64,000 nt of DNA from assembly GCA_942159475.1 (NCBI GenBank), contig OW804094.1:13646132-13710131 (forward strand), given 5' to 3'. Positions within the stretch are counted from its first letter, which is position 1. The number at the start of each line of letters is the position of its first letter. The position numbers and the translations under genes are program-made. The notes under the pieces were generated by a model. It was not told where the DNA came from. It ran no database searches and was given only the letters and a program-made list of their open reading frames with translations. This DNA comes from Sthenelais limicola. Its lineage: Eukaryota > Annelida > Polychaeta > Phyllodocida > Sigalionidae. Shown piece after piece: positions 22,638 through 32,800 of this stretch.

Positions 22638-25600
22638 GGTTGGGGCTGTGGTGGGGGTGACGGTGGGGGTGGGGGTGTAGGTGGTGGTGATGGTGGTGGC
22701 GATGGTGGGGGTATACAGGGCAGCTTCCTCGGCCTCTGCACGGGTGAAGTGGGCGTGGCTGGGTTTGGTGAGGAGTCAGGCCTTTCCCTCTTAGTAGAGC
22801 CTAGAGGGTGGAACACTTTGATCCTCTTTTCAGTGCATTCAGAGGTGGTGGTCAGAGCCTTGGGTTTAGGGCACTTGGTTGGGGTCTCTATCCTCCCTCT
22901 TTTTGCCCTTGACCTTGTAACAGGACCTGGTGGTGGTGTGCGCGGGGGAGCAGTTTCCACAGCAACGGCTGGTGGCAGGGGTCGGCGCAATGTAACTGGC
23001 TTAGGTGAAGCTAGTACTAGCACCTTCTCCCTCGGCGGTCGCTGCTGGGGTGGGCGTGGCACTTGTTGTGGTTGAGGTGGGCGTGGCACTTGGTCCTCGT
23101 CCTCCACATGCATGTGCTCGTCCTCTGGTTGCTCTGCTCTCGCTTGGTCTTCCTGTTCTATCTGAATTGGAGGAGGCATGTTTGGTATGGGTAAATAAAC
23201 AGTGTCGGGCACTGCCCTAGGCTGGGGTGGGGGAGGTGGTGGAACATGAACTTGTTGAGCTTTTTGGGCTTGTCTCCGAGCCTTATTTCTCTTTCCTTGA
23301 CCCGCCCTCGGTTGCCTAGTTCTCAGTATATCCCATTCTATTTCCCCAGATACCATTTTTACCCTATCCCTATTTATACGCCTGCGTTCGCCCTGGGGTC
23401 CCCTCATAGTTAGGGTGGTACCCCTTATCCCCGTTATTACATAACCATGATCCCACTTGGGATCCAATGGAGCGCTGGTGCCTGAGAGCACCACCACATG
23501 ATCCCCTATTTTTAGATCCTTTGCATTTGCTCTGGCCCTTAATCTCTCATAATTAGCCACTCTACTGGCCTCAGTGCGCTCAGCAGCTTCTCTGAACGCA
23601 TCTGTTAAGGCCTGTAGGCGCTCACTGAGTACGGCATCTTCTGTTCCCTCTGGGGTGGGGAATATTTTAGAAAAGGGATATCTTGGATTGGTGCCAAAAG
23701 TTAAAAAATATGGTGTAAAACCAGTTACACAAGAAGTGGAGACTCTATGTGCCCAGAGGGTTGGACCTAAATGGCTCTCCCACTCTGCTGGTCTTGCATT
23801 GATGAATTTTCTTAGTATATTTTTAAAAGTTTTGTTAAATCTTTCAATTTTACCATTTGTCTGGGGGTGAAAAGCTGTAGAATGCCTTACTTCAGTGCCT
23901 ATGGATTTAAGGTACCCTTCCACTTGCTGGTTCATAAATTCGAGTCCCCGGTCGGTGATGAGCACCTCTGGGGGGCCATACCTAGGGACATATTCATTAG
24001 CCAGATAATCAGCAATGTTTTTAGCTGCTTTGGAGGGTATGGGTTTGACTTCTACCCAGCCAGTTGCGTGATCTATTACAGTCAAGATGTATCTATTACC
24101 TTTATCAGAGACCGGGAAGGGACCACAGAGATCCATTCCCAGTATCTGACCAGGGTATTTTGCTATTGGCATCGCAGTAGGAGGTACACGCGCCCTACCC
24201 ACTCTGTTTACAGCACACCTAGCGCATCGGATTAAGACATCATAGGTATCTCTTCTCATGGTGGGCCATTTATAAGCCTCTTGGATCCTATCTAGGGTCT
24301 TCCTCATGCCCTGGTGGCCTACTTCAGTGTGGGCGCGCCTCACTACTCTATGCCTAGCTGAGGGTGGCAGGACCAGGCGGGGGTAGGCTGGCTTGCCTGG
24401 GGGAGGGGTGAGAGTAAAAAGCATGCCATCAATTATGGTGTAATCCCCCTCATCCTCCATCCCCTGTTGAAATTGTTCCAACTCCCTCTGTTCTAAACGT
24501 ATTTTGTCTTTCTCGAGTTTATCAAATTCCCAAGGAATTTCATCTATCTCCTCCAAGGCACAGACTTCAAGAGAACTGAGAGTCGGCCCTTCCTTCTTGG
24601 GGTTTGTTTTTATTCGAGAAAGCATGTCTGCCCGGATATTGTTTGCCCCTTTTCTATATTCAATGGGAGCCCCAAACTCTGCTATTAATACCGCCCATCT
24701 TTGAATTTTGGTGTTTTTAACTTCTCCCACAAACAGAGACTTTAAAGGCTTGTGGTCAGTGTAAATTTTGAATTCGCTACCCTGTAGATAAGGTCTGAGC
24801 TTGTTTAAGGCATACACGATTGCATAAGCTTCCTTTTCAATCGTAGCCCAATTGAGTTGTGGCCCAGAGAGTTGTTTAGAGATATACTGAACTGGCCTCT
24901 CTATGCCTTCACTATCAGACTGGACCAATATGGCCCCTATTGCGTAATCACACGCATCGCTATAGAGACGATAAGGCTTATCCAACTGGGGGTGCGCCAT
25001 TACTCTATCTGAAGTTAGTAATTCCTTCAGAGTTTCAAATGAGCTTTGCTGCTCTTCCAACCATTCGAACCTGGCATACTTTTTGGTAAGTTTGACCAAA
25101 GGATGAGCTACCTTAGCATAATCTGGGATACATTGACGGTAATACCCAGTCATTCCTAGGAAGGAGCGAATTCCGCTCACATCCTCTGGAGGCAGCATAT
25201 CCCTGATAGCACTACATTTATCTGGGTGGGAATTAATTCCATCTTTTGAAACTTGGTAGCCGAGGAGATCTACCTTCTCTTGTTTGAAAATACATTTACT
25301 CTTTTTGACTGTAATTCCGTATTCTTCTAATTTATCAAACACCAGAGCCAAATGGTGATCATGCTCCTCTTCAGATTTGGAATAGATTACAATATCATCT
25401 ATGAAAGTCATGCAAAATTTGCCAATAAATTCCGAAAACATTTTGTTCATGGCCCGTTGAAAGACGGCTGGTGCGTTAGTGAGTCCAAAAGGCATCCTAC
25501 GGAATTGAAATAGGCCCCTATGACACACAAACGCTGTCTTTTCCATGCTATCCGGGTCCATCTCTACTTGCCAGTAGCCGCTTTTTAGGTCGATGGTGGA

Positions 25601-26389
25601 AAAGACAGTTGATCCTGCTAAACTGTCAAAAATATCTTGAATATTTGGAAGTGGATGAGCATCCTTTTTGCTTACAGAGTTTAGTTTTCTGAAGTCGACA
25701 CAAGGTCTATTGCTCCCATCTTTCTTTGGGACCAACAATATCGGGCTTCCCCATGCTGAGCTGCTGGGTTCTATTACTCCCAGCTCCAGCATTTCATCTA
25801 ATTCTTTGTCTACAAGTTTTCTCTTGGCCAGGGGCAAACGATAGGGGCGTTGATTAATTGGGCGCGCATTTCCAGTATCTATGTGCATTTTCACATCTTT
25901 AAAGGTACCTAATTTTCCCTGCTTTCCTATGCCAAACACAGCGGGGTATTTTTCTTCCCATGCTTCTGCCTCTGTGTGGATAGAGGCGAATTCTTGATCT
26001 GCACTACCCACTTGTTGCCTTCTGTAACTTTTTCCTTCCAAAATTACCTTTCTTTTTCTGAAGCTAATTTGGGCATCTAATATAAATAAGGCATCATCCC
26101 CCAGAAGCAGTTCATGGTGAAGTCTTCTTACAATATAAACTGGAAATGAGCTACCCCCCAAGTTAACTATCGCCTGCCCTTCAGTTTTGAGATCATGACC
26201 AGAGAGTGATTTAAGAGATTCCCCCTTTGTCAATACGAGAGGCCGATGATGGGTTTTGCAAAAGGCTCTCCATACATCCTCCCGCATTAGACTCCTTGAT
26301 GCGCCGGTATCAATGAGTGCACGCATCTCCATCCCCGCCACTGAGATGGAGAGGCAGAACCTCTCATCCGGCGTTTCTATTCCCCCTGG
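22565..26389 (-). CDS. pol: Pol polyprotein: protease, reverse transcriptase, RNase H, integrase
   Basis: The frame opens after a stop at 26390-26392 and runs uninterrupted to 22565. There is no good ATG at its start, consistent with entry by -1 frameshift from the Gag zinc-knuckle frame, which ends at 26377. Counting from the GTG at 26341: aspartic protease DTGA at 12-15; RT with FIDDI at 314-318; RNase H about 455-580 (YSDAC, TDHKPL, ADMLSR); integrase zinc finger (HTEVGH...CARC) at 671-709; and catalytic D737, D797 and E833 with 35 residues between the last two. All catalytic motifs are present. The last 230 or so residues are unusually Pro-rich and overlap env. Copying and integration of the element are the expected roles. 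Confidence 0.95.
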   Translation of the reverse strand, partial: PGGIETPDERFCLSISVAGMEMRALIDTGASRSLMREDVWRAFCKTHHRPLVLTKGESLKSLSGHDLKTEGQAIVNLGGSSFPVYIVRRLHHELLLGDDALFILDAQISFRKRKVILEGKSYRRQQVGSADQEFASIHTEAEAWEEKYPAVFGIGKQGKLGTFKDVKMHIDTGNARPINQRPYRLPLAKRKLVDKELDEMLELGVIEPSSSAWGSPILLVPKKDGSNRPCVDFRKLNSVSKKDAHPLPNIQDIFDSLAGSTVFSTIDLKSGYWQVEMDPDSMEKTAFVCHRGLFQFRRMPFGLTNAPAVFQRAMNKMFSEFIGKFCMTFIDDIVIYSKSEEEHDHHLALVFDKLEEYGITVKKSKCIFKQEKVDLLGYQVSKDGINSHPDKCSAIRDMLPPEDVSGIRSFLGMTGYYRQCIPDYAKVAHPLVKLTKKYARFEWLEEQQSSFETLKELLTSDRVMAHPQLDKPYRLYSDACDYAIGAILVQSDSEGIERPVQYISKQLSGPQLNWATIEKEAYAIVYALNKLRPYLQGSEFKIYTDHKPLKSLFVGEVKNTKIQRWAVLIAEFGAPIEYRKGANNIRADMLSRIKTNPKKEGPTLSSLEVCALEEIDEIPWEFDKLEKDKIRLEQRELEQFQQGMEDEGDYTIIDGMLFTLTPPPGKPAYPRLVLPPSARHRVVRRAHTEVGHQGMRKTLDRIQEAYKWPTMRRDTYDVLIRCARCAVNRVGRARVPPTAMPIAKYPGQILGMDLCGPFPVSDKGNRYILTVIDHATGWVEVKPIPSKAAKNIADYLANEYVPRYGPPEVLITDRGLEFMNQQVEGYLKSIGTEVRHSTAFHPQTNGKIERFNKTFKNILRKFINARPAEWESHLGPTLWAHRVSTSCVTGFTPYFLTFGTNPRYPFSKIFPTPEGTEDAVLSERLQALTDAFREAAERTEASRVANYERLRARANAKDLKIGDHVVVLSGTSAPLDPKWDHGYVITGIRGTTLTMRGPQGERRRINRDRVKMVSGEIEWDILRTRQPRAGQGKRNKARRQAQKAQQVHVPPPPPPQPRAVPDTVYLPIPNMPPPIQIEQEDQARAEQPEDEHMHVEDEDQVPRPPQPQQVPRPPQQRPPREKVLVLASPKPVTLRRPLPPAVAVETAPPRTPPPGPVTRSRAKRGRIETPTKCPKPKALTTTSECTEKRIKVFHPLGSTKRERPDSSPNPATPTSPVQRPRKLPCIPPPSPPPSPPPTPPPPPSPPPQPQPWEFDPGAPPVTDFSQPAPSSPSS

Positions 26390-27482
26390 TTAACATATTT
26401 GGCTGGCTTTTGAGTGGTAGAGGCCATCTGCATGGCCGCCACCACTGCAGCCTGTACATGTGCATAGCGGTGGGAACATTCTCTTGCGAAGTGTCCCTCC
26501 TCCCCACACTCATAACAGACATTTTTACCCCTAAACCTCTTCCCTCCTCCCTGCTTATTTTTTTCCGGTCCTGGATTATCATTTCCCTTCCCCTTCCCGT
26601 CTCCATCCTCTCTACTAATTTCGTAAGGTAATTCACCTTAGACTCCAAATCAGCTATCAGCTTCCAATCTGAAGCATCTGTAGGATTTGGCCCAGAAGGG
26701 GCCATTTTCTTAGGGAGGATAGCCCCAATTTCCATTGGTTCATCCTTCCTATCCCCTCTGGTAGGTTGCCCTGCCAGAGCGAAGGTGTGAGCCGCAGCTG
26801 AGGCTTGTCTTATTGCCTCAGCCAGGGTATCAGGGCGAGCAGCAAATACGTCATGACGTATTTGCTCATCCCTGAGTCCCAACACAAAATTCCTGACCAA
26901 CGTCTCTTGGACTATCTCGTGGTCCAGGTTATCCACGCTGTAAGCCCTCTGAGACGCTAGCTGGAACTTGCGTCCGTATTGCTTTGCATCCTCATATGGG
27001 AGCTGATAGAGATCGGTGAGCCTTGCTCGCAGCTGCTGTTCCTCCTCTTCATTCATGAAGAGGCGGAAAATCTCAGCCCTCGCCAGATCCCATGTCCTAT
27101 TGGCCGGTACCTGTAGGAATCCTGCCACGCACCTCGCTAGAGGCCCGCTGGCAAGAGTTCCCAAAAGCTCTAGAGTGAGCGTATCATTCGCTACACAGTA
27201 GGCCTTTGCCCTGCTTATCCCATCTAGCCACTCTCTCAAAGTGTCCTTATTGGACCCATCATTTACTCCTAGCATGGCGCCATGGCGTTCCATGCGCCTT
27301 CTGACCTCTTTAATAGCTGTATCGAGGTGGGTAAATATCGTATTTATACCAAGGGGTCCGGTGGTTATTGGTAGTTGAACTGATGTGAGGTTGGAAATAA
27401 TAGCTGCAAACCTGGCCCTCCTTTGACCCTCGTCAAGCATGGCCAAGTCCGCGGCATTGAGATCCCAATTGATGTCCGCCAT
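26364..27482 (-). CDS. gag: Gag (capsid) polyprotein, frame broken before zinc knuckle
   Basis: 372 codons from an ATG (MADINWDLNA...) about 370 bp inside the 5' LTR. The middle matches Ty3/gypsy capsid style: a TLRE-W tract, a long helical region, then the short conserved MEIGAI before the nucleocapsid. The last 60 or so residues in this frame look out of frame. The expected zinc knuckle is encoded in the -1 frame instead (26377-26637). The switch must lie between 26637 and about 26520, most likely at a 7-A run (plus positions 26558-26564). It could be a programmed -1 slip, a real 1-nt loss, or an assembly error. Confidence 0.85.
   Translation of the reverse strand: MADINWDLNAADLAMLDEGQRRARFAAIISNLTSVQLPITTGPLGINTIFTHLDTAIKEVRRRMERHGAMLGVNDGSNKDTLREWLDGISRAKAYCVANDTLTLELLGTLASGPLARCVAGFLQVPANRTWDLARAEIFRLFMNEEEEQQLRARLTDLYQLPYEDAKQYGRKFQLASQRAYSVDNLDHEIVQETLVRNFVLGLRDEQIRHDVFAARPDTLAEAIRQASAAAHTFALAGQPTRGDRKDEPMEIGAILPKKMAPSGPNPTDASDWKLIADLESKVNYLTKLVERMETGRGREMIIQDRKKISREEGRGLGVKMSVMSVGRRDTSQENVPTAMHMYRLQWWRPCRWPLPLKSQPNMLTRGNRNAG
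26377..26637 (-). CDS. nucleocapsid zinc-knuckle segment of Gag in shifted frame
   Basis: An open minus-strand frame between stops at 26638-26640 and 26377-26379 contains a perfect CX2CX4HX4C knuckle (CYECGEEGHFAREC, about 26476-26517). It is preceded by a basic Gly/Lys-rich tract. It is neither the gag frame nor the pol frame, but lies one -1 step from each. It probably supplies the RNA-binding end of Gag. The overlap with the pol frame is only 13 nt (26377-26389) and contains the G-run GGGGGAA. Confidence 0.75.
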   Translation of the reverse strand, partial: GELPYEISREDGDGKGKGNDNPGPEKNKQGGGKRFRGKNVCYECGEEGHFARECSHRYAHVQAAVVAAMQMASTTQKPAKYVNQGE

Positions 27483-27828
27483 GTTTTACACTTTGTTGAG
27501 AGAGTGAGAGTAAAGAAAAAAAAAAAGAAAGAAAACTAGATGGCACAAGGTACAGAGTTATAACCAACAGAACCCAGAACCTAGCAAAGTTTTTACCCCG
27601 AACATTGCTCACCCACTCTCCTTGTATTATGAGTGTTTGAGTGTGATCATTCTCCCAACCCTATACAGTGGCCCAGATCCACCCTCCATACATCCCATAA
27701 GTATAATTTTATAAGCTCAATCAGAGTTTTAGAGTTCCACTCACCTACTCTTCCAGCTCATCCTGCCTCTCCTAGGCTATGTCTCACTTCCAGTCAGAAG
27801 ATTGGGTTGTTGCTCAACCTAGCAACAA

Positions 27829-27848
27829 GTCCCAGAAGTGGTTCGCCA
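27829..27848 (-). promoter_or_regulatory. tRNA primer-binding site of env-bearing element
   Basis: One base inside the 5' LTR, the minus strand reads TGGCGAACCACTTCTGGGAC. It starts with TGG, complementary to a tRNA CCA end, at the expected place for minus-strand DNA priming. I cannot assign the tRNA with confidence. Confidence 0.6.
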
Positions 27849-27849
27849 G

Positions 27850-28419
27850 TGTAAAGAAGACTAAGGGTTTTTAGCCCATAGGTTCAGTAAGATGAAGAAG
27901 TGAGACAAGAAGTCCGAGGTTGTAGTTCGTCTGGATTCGGCCTAGGCGGTGGTGACTCAGCCAGTACCTAGGTCCGAGTAGTCACTTTATTTTATACTCC
28001 AAAATCATGAATAATTCATACAATCAAACCCAGGAAATATTCCACTAGCTCTTCCCCTTCCCTCTAATTGGTTGAGGGAGAGGGGATCTCCCTTGCCCAC
28101 ACGCCGACCTCTGCTCCCCAGGCAGAGACCATAAATGGAGTGCACGCAAGTTGGATCCCTCTCCCCAGCCTTCCCCCTCCCACCCCTTACTCATGGATCC
28201 CAAGGCTCGTGCCGGCCCCCCTCCCTCTTAGCCCTTCCCCCCTCTTGATAAACCCAGAGCAGTGTATAAGTAATTGGGTCGGGCTGGGGGAGGTGGGGTG
28301 AGCCCAGAGTGGCTCATCTCCCCCTCCCTCCTGGCCAGGCCATGTGTGGCGTGCATGCCCCGACCATGATCAGGGCTAAATAGGTCGGATCTTGGATCTA
28401 AAGATTCCAATTCTTTACA
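27850..28419 (-). repeat. 5' LTR of the env-bearing element
   Basis: 570 bp and apparently identical to 19195-19764. On the minus strand the TATAAAATAAA motif (plus positions 27986-27996) should drive the genomic transcript. It is followed outward by the ATGC target duplication at 28420-28423. Confidence 0.93.
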
Positions 28420-28423
28420 ATGC

Positions 28424-29471
28424 AGTAAAGGCCCAAATATTAATCAACAGTACAAGTATTTACATGTCCATCACTTGATATATTATTTCAACTGCATGCA
28501 GCTAGAGCATATACATCCGATTTAGATTCATAACTTTGATATGCATTTTGAAGTGCATCACATGATGCACGTTTCACCAGGTTCAAAACCAGGTGCAAAA
28601 CTGCTTTTTTGAGAGGATTGCACATATGTGACTGGTCAGATGCACTTCTGCATGCAGTGGCAGATTTTTGAATGCACATCGGGTGCGGTAGGGACCAAAT
28701 ACACTGCCGGAATTTGCACTTTCCTTAAAATCGCTGACTCTACATGTACAACACTCCCAATAACCCTGTATTTTATTTTAACTTTTCACACAAATCTTTT
28801 AACATTAAACTATTTTACTTACTTTCTATCACATAATTTATTTTGCTGTAAAATATGCTTATATAAGAGTTACTGTTAGTACCCTTTTCCAGTGTCAACT
28901 GCCTTGTTGTTTCAGGGCCTCTATTCAAAAAGCATTTTTAGACTCAGAATGTCTCAAAAGGGTCCTAAATTTCAGACGGTCTCAAAATTGGTATTCAAAC
29001 AAGAATCAGTGACACTGAACAGTTTAGAGTTATGATTTGTTCATAATTTGTACAATTCATTATTTTCAGTTATTTCTGTTTCCCAAAGGAAACATGTAAA
29101 ATCTAAGTCTGGACAAAATAAACCTATATGTTGACATATATATTATATACGGGAATATATCTAAACTGGATGTTGACGCAGACATCACCTGACCTTGGCC
29201 GCTTCACCTGTTCGAGCCAGTTCTACTCAAGCCGCCATGATCGGAGCACCTAAAAAATGTGTTAATTGTTAATTGTCAATTTTATTTTCTCAAAAAGGTT
29301 TTTTGTGAAGCAAGAAAATTGGGTTGTCATTTTTGTTAGACAACTTATAGTTGTGGGGCTTTATTTCATTGTCATTAAGCAAATTAACTGTTATGCATTG
29401 CAATGACATTCCAAACAGGCAAATTCAGAAGATTCGGACCTCAAGTGTGCCCCCCAGACCTGCTTCTGGTA
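28424..29471. other. unassigned spacer between two LTR elements
   Basis: AT-rich DNA with a self-similar patch around 28,540-28,600 (ATGCACGTTTCACCAGG resembles repeats at 17.2 and 18.5 kb). No splice-supported exon, tRNA fold or terminal inverted repeat was found. Confidence 0.4.
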
Positions 29472-29476
29472 CCACC

Positions 29477-29637
29477 TGTTGTATTCTCAGAATACCTTTA
29501 GAATGATAACAATAACACGAGGTATGTTGCAAGCCATATGTTGGGTCCAAGACAGTGTATGAAGAATAGTACAGAGCAAATGTTTCTTTGGTTAACAATA
29601 TAGCCACGAGGTGGCAGCACCGGGACGGCTCTCCACA
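29477..29637 (-). repeat. 3' LTR of compact gypsy element
   Basis: 161 bp with TG...CA ends (TGTTGTATTC...GCTCTCCACA on the plus strand). It is identical to the partner at 34247-34407, implying a recent insertion. It is short for a gypsy LTR. Confidence 0.95.
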
Positions 29638-29650
29638 TCTCCCTTTTTAA
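29638..29650 (-). promoter_or_regulatory. polypurine tract
   Basis: On the minus strand, TTAAAAAGGGAGA directly precedes the 3' LTR. This is the position and composition expected for the plus-strand DNA primer. Confidence 0.7.
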
Positions 29651-29864
29651 GATAGCAAGTTAACTATTGGTAGAGATTCATTATTTGACTTAGTCATCAG
29701 ATCATAGGCTTTGGCAGTATAAGATTAGAATGTTCAGGTTATATAGTATAACAACTAATTATCAACTACTGAGTAACTTTTGATAACTTCTTAAAGATAA
29801 TAATCTCAAATCAATGGTAACAGTTCTAGAGGTAGACTATTGGTATATATGATTGAAAGTTCCT

Positions 29865-32800
29865 TCACATCGCTTCAATGAGTCTTTTGGTGGGCACTCT
29901 AGCCCTGTTGGACCTTCGCTGAGGGGTGGACTCCGAGCGAGTCTCAGTCTCTGGTTCAGTCAGTTTTGTTTCACGCTCAGCGGGTTGTGACTGAGGTTCC
30001 GGCACCTGCTCTTCTTTTTCCCAGTGCCTCATAGGTGGAACTTCCTCCAATGTTATTGGTTTACTCATGTCTATCTTAGGTAGTTGTTCTTCGTTACCCT
30101 GCCTCCTGGTCATTCTCCTGTTGCGTCTAACAATGCCACGGGGGGTGGCAATTACATATGACCTCGGGGTGTGGGCTCTTCCCACTATTTGACCATTCGT
30201 TTTCAGGTCAGGTAGCCAGACCTTATCGCCTGGGGAAAGTTCATTTGCTTCCTTTACGCGATGTCGCTTGTCGTAATTTATTTTCATCTGCGCCCTATAC
30301 TGTTTCTCCTTCCTCCTCAGAAGAATAGGATCCGGGGTACTGGGCAACAATTCCTCTGGATGGCATGGCACCCTTGTCTTAAGCCTCCTTCCCATGCTTA
30401 GTTGTGCAGGGGAGAAGCCATTATACTGTGGTGTGTTCCTGTACATCAGTAGTGCGAGGTACTCATCAGAGCACTTGTTGAGGAATGTTTTCAATAACTG
30501 AACAGCTCGCTCCGCTTCTCCGTTGGATTGGGCATATCTCGGTGACAATGTAGTGTTGGTGAAACCCCAATTTTCTGCAAACTGTTCGAACTCTTTAGAT
30601 GCATACTGTGGTGCGTTGTCGCTCATGAACACATCTGGGATACCATGATGAGCGAATACTTTCTTAAGCTTGGAGATAGACTCCGCTGTGTTGACATTTT
30701 TGCTCACTGCACACACTTCTATGTCCCTAGAGTAATAATCAACCACGAGTAGGAACATGTCTCCATTGTAACAGAAAAAGTCTGACCCCACCATACTCCA
30801 GGGCCTTTCAGGAAACTCAGTTCCCTTCATTGGTTCAACACGTTCTCGTCTGAACTTCTCACATTTCATACAGTCTCTGACAGATATTTCAATGTCTCTT
30901 GTAATACCAGGCCACCATACAGAAGATGCAGCATTCTGTTTGGTCTTGGTGATCCCTTGGTGACCGTCATGGAGTCGGCAAAGGATGTCCACTTTCAGCA
31001 CTTGTGGAATAACCAGTTGATGGCCCCGCATTAGTAGACCATCATGCAGGCTTATGTTTCCTCGCTCAAACCAGTATTTGGCTATCTCTCCATGTACCTT
31101 TGTTTTCTCCCTGGGCCATCCATGTTCCACATAGTAAGCCACTACTTTCAATGTGTCATCGTTGCTTGTTTCTTTCCGGATCTCTTCCAGTCGTTGGTCT
31201 GATGCAGGTAGACAGACCAGAACAGCATTGACATACGCTTCAGTTGCCTCTTGTAGTTCCTCATTATCTGCCTCACTCTGTGGTGCACGTGATAGTGTGT
31301 CCGCAACTACTAGGTCATTTCCTGGAACATGACATATCTGGTAATCATACCTCATAAGCCTCATTCTGAACCTCTGTATCCTAATTGGCAGCTCGTCAAT
31401 TAGCTTTGTTGAGAAGAGAGGGACGAGTGGTTTATGATCAGTCTCGATTTCAAACCTCATACCAACAAGAAGATCGCTCCAATGTTCTAAAGCCCACGTT
31501 GTGGCGAGAGCTTCCTTCTCAATCTGAGCATAACGGCATTCCGTATTAGTCATAGAGCGGCTTGCATAAGCTACAACTCTCAGGTTTCCATCATCCTGCC
31601 TTTGACGTAGCGCTGCACCCAACCCGAAGCTGCTTGCATCAGCTGAGACTATGGTCTCCTTTTTCGGTGAGTATAACGCAAGAACTCTCTCAGATATGAT
31701 TTCTTCCTTCAGGCCTCTGAAGGCTTCTTGTTGTGGCTTGTCCCATGTCCAATGGGAGTCTTTTTGGAGCAAGGCTCTGATAGGCTCCGTCAGCTCCGCT
31801 AGGTTTGGTATGAATTTTGACTGTTGGTTCACCATGCCGAGCAACCTCCTGACATCTGGCACATCTTCAGGCTCTGGCATGTCGACTATGGCTTTGACCT
31901 TAGATGGATCTTTCCTCAATCCATTTCCATCAACTATCTGTCCAAGATATTTAAGTTCATTTTGCGCGATCAGACACTTGGCCAGATTTAGTGTTAGCCC
32001 AGCTCTGTCAAGAACTCGTAGTACCGCATCAAGTCTTTTGTCATGCTCTTCCTTACTCCGCCCTATCACCAGGATATCATCCATGTGGCAAAGAATCCCT
32101 TCCAGCCCTGCTAACTCTTTATCCATACGCTTTTGGAAGTGTTCTGGAGCAGATGAGATCCCGTATGGTAGACGTTTGTACATATAACGCCCAAACGGAG
32201 TTATGAATGTAGTTAGCTTTGCACTTTCCGGACTTAGCTCAATTTGGTGAAACCCTGAATTTGCGTCGAGCTTTGAGTAGATGAACCCAGATGATATTTT
32301 CCCTAAGGTTTCTTTGACTCGCTTCATGGCATGAACTTCGCGTTGTACGGCCTGGTTTAATCTTGTGAGATCGACACACAGCCTCACATTGCCATCAGTC
32401 TTGGGGACGACTACTATCGGTGAACACCAATCAGTTGGCTCATCAACGGCCTGTATTACCTCCTGACATACCAGTTTATCGATCTCCTCCCTCACCTTGT
32501 CCATAAGGGGCAGAGGCACTCTGCGTGGAGTGAAGAGACAAAACGGCTTGGCGTCTTTGCAGAGCTTAATGGTATATTGCCCTTTCAGTTTTCCCAGACC
32601 CTTGAAAAGCTGGGGGTATGCACAAACAACATCCTCCTTCGTATTCAGTGTAGGTGGGGCAGCAGCCTCCTGAATATCACCTCGGTTGGGCTGTTTCGCT
32701 GTGCTCACAGCACGGATGCTAAAGGCTCCGGGAATATTGGTAATCAGTCCAAGTTTCCGGATAGCTGGTTGTCCAAGAAGGAGTTTATTGTCTTCTTTGA

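Larger units (their letters stand above)
19195..28419 (-). mobile_element. Ty3/gypsy LTR retroelement with env (errantivirus-like provirus)
   Basis: This 9225-bp element is read on the minus strand as 5' LTR, primer site, gag, pol, env, 3' LTR. Both LTRs are 570 bp and identical by eye. A 4-bp target duplication ATGC flanks the element (19191-19194 and 28420-28423), which indicates recent insertion. Pol domain order (protease, RT, RNase H, integrase) is that of Ty3/gypsy. The third gene encodes a fusion glycoprotein of the baculovirus-F/errantivirus type, so in layout this is an endogenous retrovirus. Every gene is open, but gag needs a -1 shift before its zinc knuckle and another into pol, so activity cannot be assumed. 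Confidence 0.93.

Noticed and set aside
22228..22680. 150-codon plus-strand frame opposite env
   Set aside because: Shadow of env and pol on the opposite strand, with no motif of its own. The same goes for plus-strand frames at 23005-24235 and 31651-33661.
29195..29240. B-box-like TGTTCGAGCCA suggesting a tRNA gene or SINE
   Set aside because: No cloverleaf arms or A-box could be drawn around it, and no target duplication was seen.
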